Made by a program: the position numbers and the translations under genes. This document shows positions 6,527 to 6,835 of a stretch of DNA of 6,835 bases, piece by piece. The notes beneath the pieces were generated by a model, which worked only from the letters and a program-made list of their open reading frames with translations, was not told the origin of the DNA and made no database searches. The stretch is taken from positions 1 to 6,835 of the forward strand of contig JAADEB010000035.1 in NCBI GenBank assembly GCA_013153655.1, written 5' to 3'. How positions within the stretch are numbered: the first letter of the stretch is position 1; each line of letters begins with the position of its first letter. The DNA is from Chlorobiota bacterium (GTDB lineage: Bacteria > Bacteroidota > Bacteroidia > Flavobacteriales > Flavobacteriaceae).

Positions 6527-6567
6527 ATTTTTTTGAGTGAAATAGTAAAATAATGATTTATGAACCA

Positions 6568-6591
6568 TGTAGAGACGCAATGCTTTGCGCC
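6568..6591. repeat. Short hairpin repeat TGTAGAGACGC type
   Basis: TGTAGAGACGCAATGC is followed by TTTGCGCC. CGCAA (6576-6580) pairs with TTGCG (6585-6589) around TGCT; an outer G-C pair is separated by an A-C mismatch. It resembles a short interspersed element, GTAGAGACGC with loop and GCGTCTC, that I recall from intergenic DNA of Bacteroidota and cyanobacteria. The right arm here is decayed. The link to that element is from memory, not from a search. Confidence 0.5.
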
Positions 6592-6609
6592 TTTATTGGT
6601 TAAGGTATC

Positions 6610-6641
6610 GCATTTCAATCTACACCGGAATATAGAAATGC
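6610..6641. repeat. Inverted repeat GCATTTC / GAAATGC
   Basis: GCATTTC at 6610-6616 and GAAATGC at 6635-6641 are perfect 7-base arms with an 18-base spacer. It stands right after the TGTAGAGACGC hairpin and may be part of the same element. Confidence 0.5.
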
Positions 6642-6707
6642 AAATCCGGGCGTTTGTGAATGAACAATGAGCAATGAAAAGAACCCAAATCCTAAATCCG
6701 GACAAAT

Positions 6708-6736
6708 GAGATTCCTCACGTTCATTCGGAATGACA
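6708..6736 (-). repeat. Short interspersed repeat of the GTCATTCCGA...GAGGAATCTC type
   Basis: Read on the minus strand, the stretch begins TGTCATTCCGAATGAA and ends GTGAGGAATCTC. I recall a widespread intergenic repeat with these two ends (ATTCCGAG...GAGGAAT). ATTCC (6711-6715) and GGAAT (6728-6732) form its 5-base stem. The middle has drifted from the usual GCGAAGC-like core. The family match is from memory. Confidence 0.5.
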
Positions 6737-6835
6737 AAAACGATTTAACCCAACTTGGCCCTAACACCCTTTCAAAACTTGAATTTCCCTATTATTTTTC
6801 GGTTTGCTTTTTTTGTAATTGATTGATTAACATCC

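Larger units (their letters stand above)
6225..6835. other. Gene-free intergenic stretch with mosaic short repeats
   Basis: About 610 bases follow the phosphatidyltransferase without a convincing gene on either strand. The sequence is AT-rich and built of GTGAA, ATGAA and GTGGAA words, short tandem repeats and three inverted repeats, listed separately. Two minus-strand open frames here (6389-6580 and 6496-6705) translate to low-complexity His/Phe/Ser-rich peptides made from the repeats and are not credible proteins. No tRNA, rRNA or clear riboswitch is seen. The last 100 bases, with T and A tracts, could be the upstream region of a gene beyond the window, but I find no full promoter match. 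Confidence 0.75.

Noticed and set aside
6272..6541. A CRISPR array.
   Set aside because: The repeats are 7-12 bases, degenerate and without unique spacers of constant length; no cas gene is present.
6389..6705. Two minus-strand open frames of 63 and 69 codons.
   Set aside because: They run through the repeat mosaic, overlap each other and give low-complexity peptides.
6771..6783. Inverted repeat TTCAA-AAC-TTGAA as an operator.
   Set aside because: Five-base A/T-rich arms are expected by chance in this AT-rich stretch, and no adjacent gene or promoter can be seen in the window.

Overview
The window looks like a chromosomal segment from a member of the Bacteroidota. Three signs point there. 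The secreted subtilase ends in a type IX secretion (T9SS) sorting domain, a system confined to that phylum. A match to the Bacteroidota promoter consensus TAnnTTTG lies just before the LysR gene. Gene starts lack Shine-Dalgarno sequences. Genus cannot be read from this sequence.

All recognisable genes lie on the + strand and are packed tightly from 1 to 6224. In order they are: the 3' part of a long-chain acyl-CoA synthetase (1-1052); an S8 serine protease with signal peptide and T9SS tail (1030-2661, overlapping the previous gene by 23 bases); an OxyR-type peroxide-sensing regulator (2686-3645) with its own probable promoter in the short gap; a six-helix membrane protein resembling the ferric-reductase/MsrQ heme domain (3647-4288); RecF (4260-5342, overlap 29 bases); a DUF721/DciA-like protein (5344-5634); and a CDP-alcohol phosphatidyltransferase (5631-6224, ATGA overlap). 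From oxyR to the phosphatidyltransferase the junctions are +1, -29, +1 and -4 bases, so these five genes probably share one transcript. That transcript would mix peroxide response, membrane redox, DNA repair/replication and phospholipid synthesis.

From 6225 to the end (about 610 bases) I see no gene. The stretch is a mosaic of short degenerate repeats: octamers of the form RTGAAnnA, heptamers GATGACC, a duplicated AAACGTGGAACG, and three inverted-repeat elements. Two of these resemble short hairpin repeats that I recall from intergenic DNA of many environmental bacteria.

I do not see an undescribed defence, mobile or biosynthetic system. The points most worth checking are the AT-rich membrane gene next to oxyR, the oxyR promoter placed at the protease stop codon, a stem-loop inside the protease signal-peptide codons, and the repeat mosaic at the 3' end.
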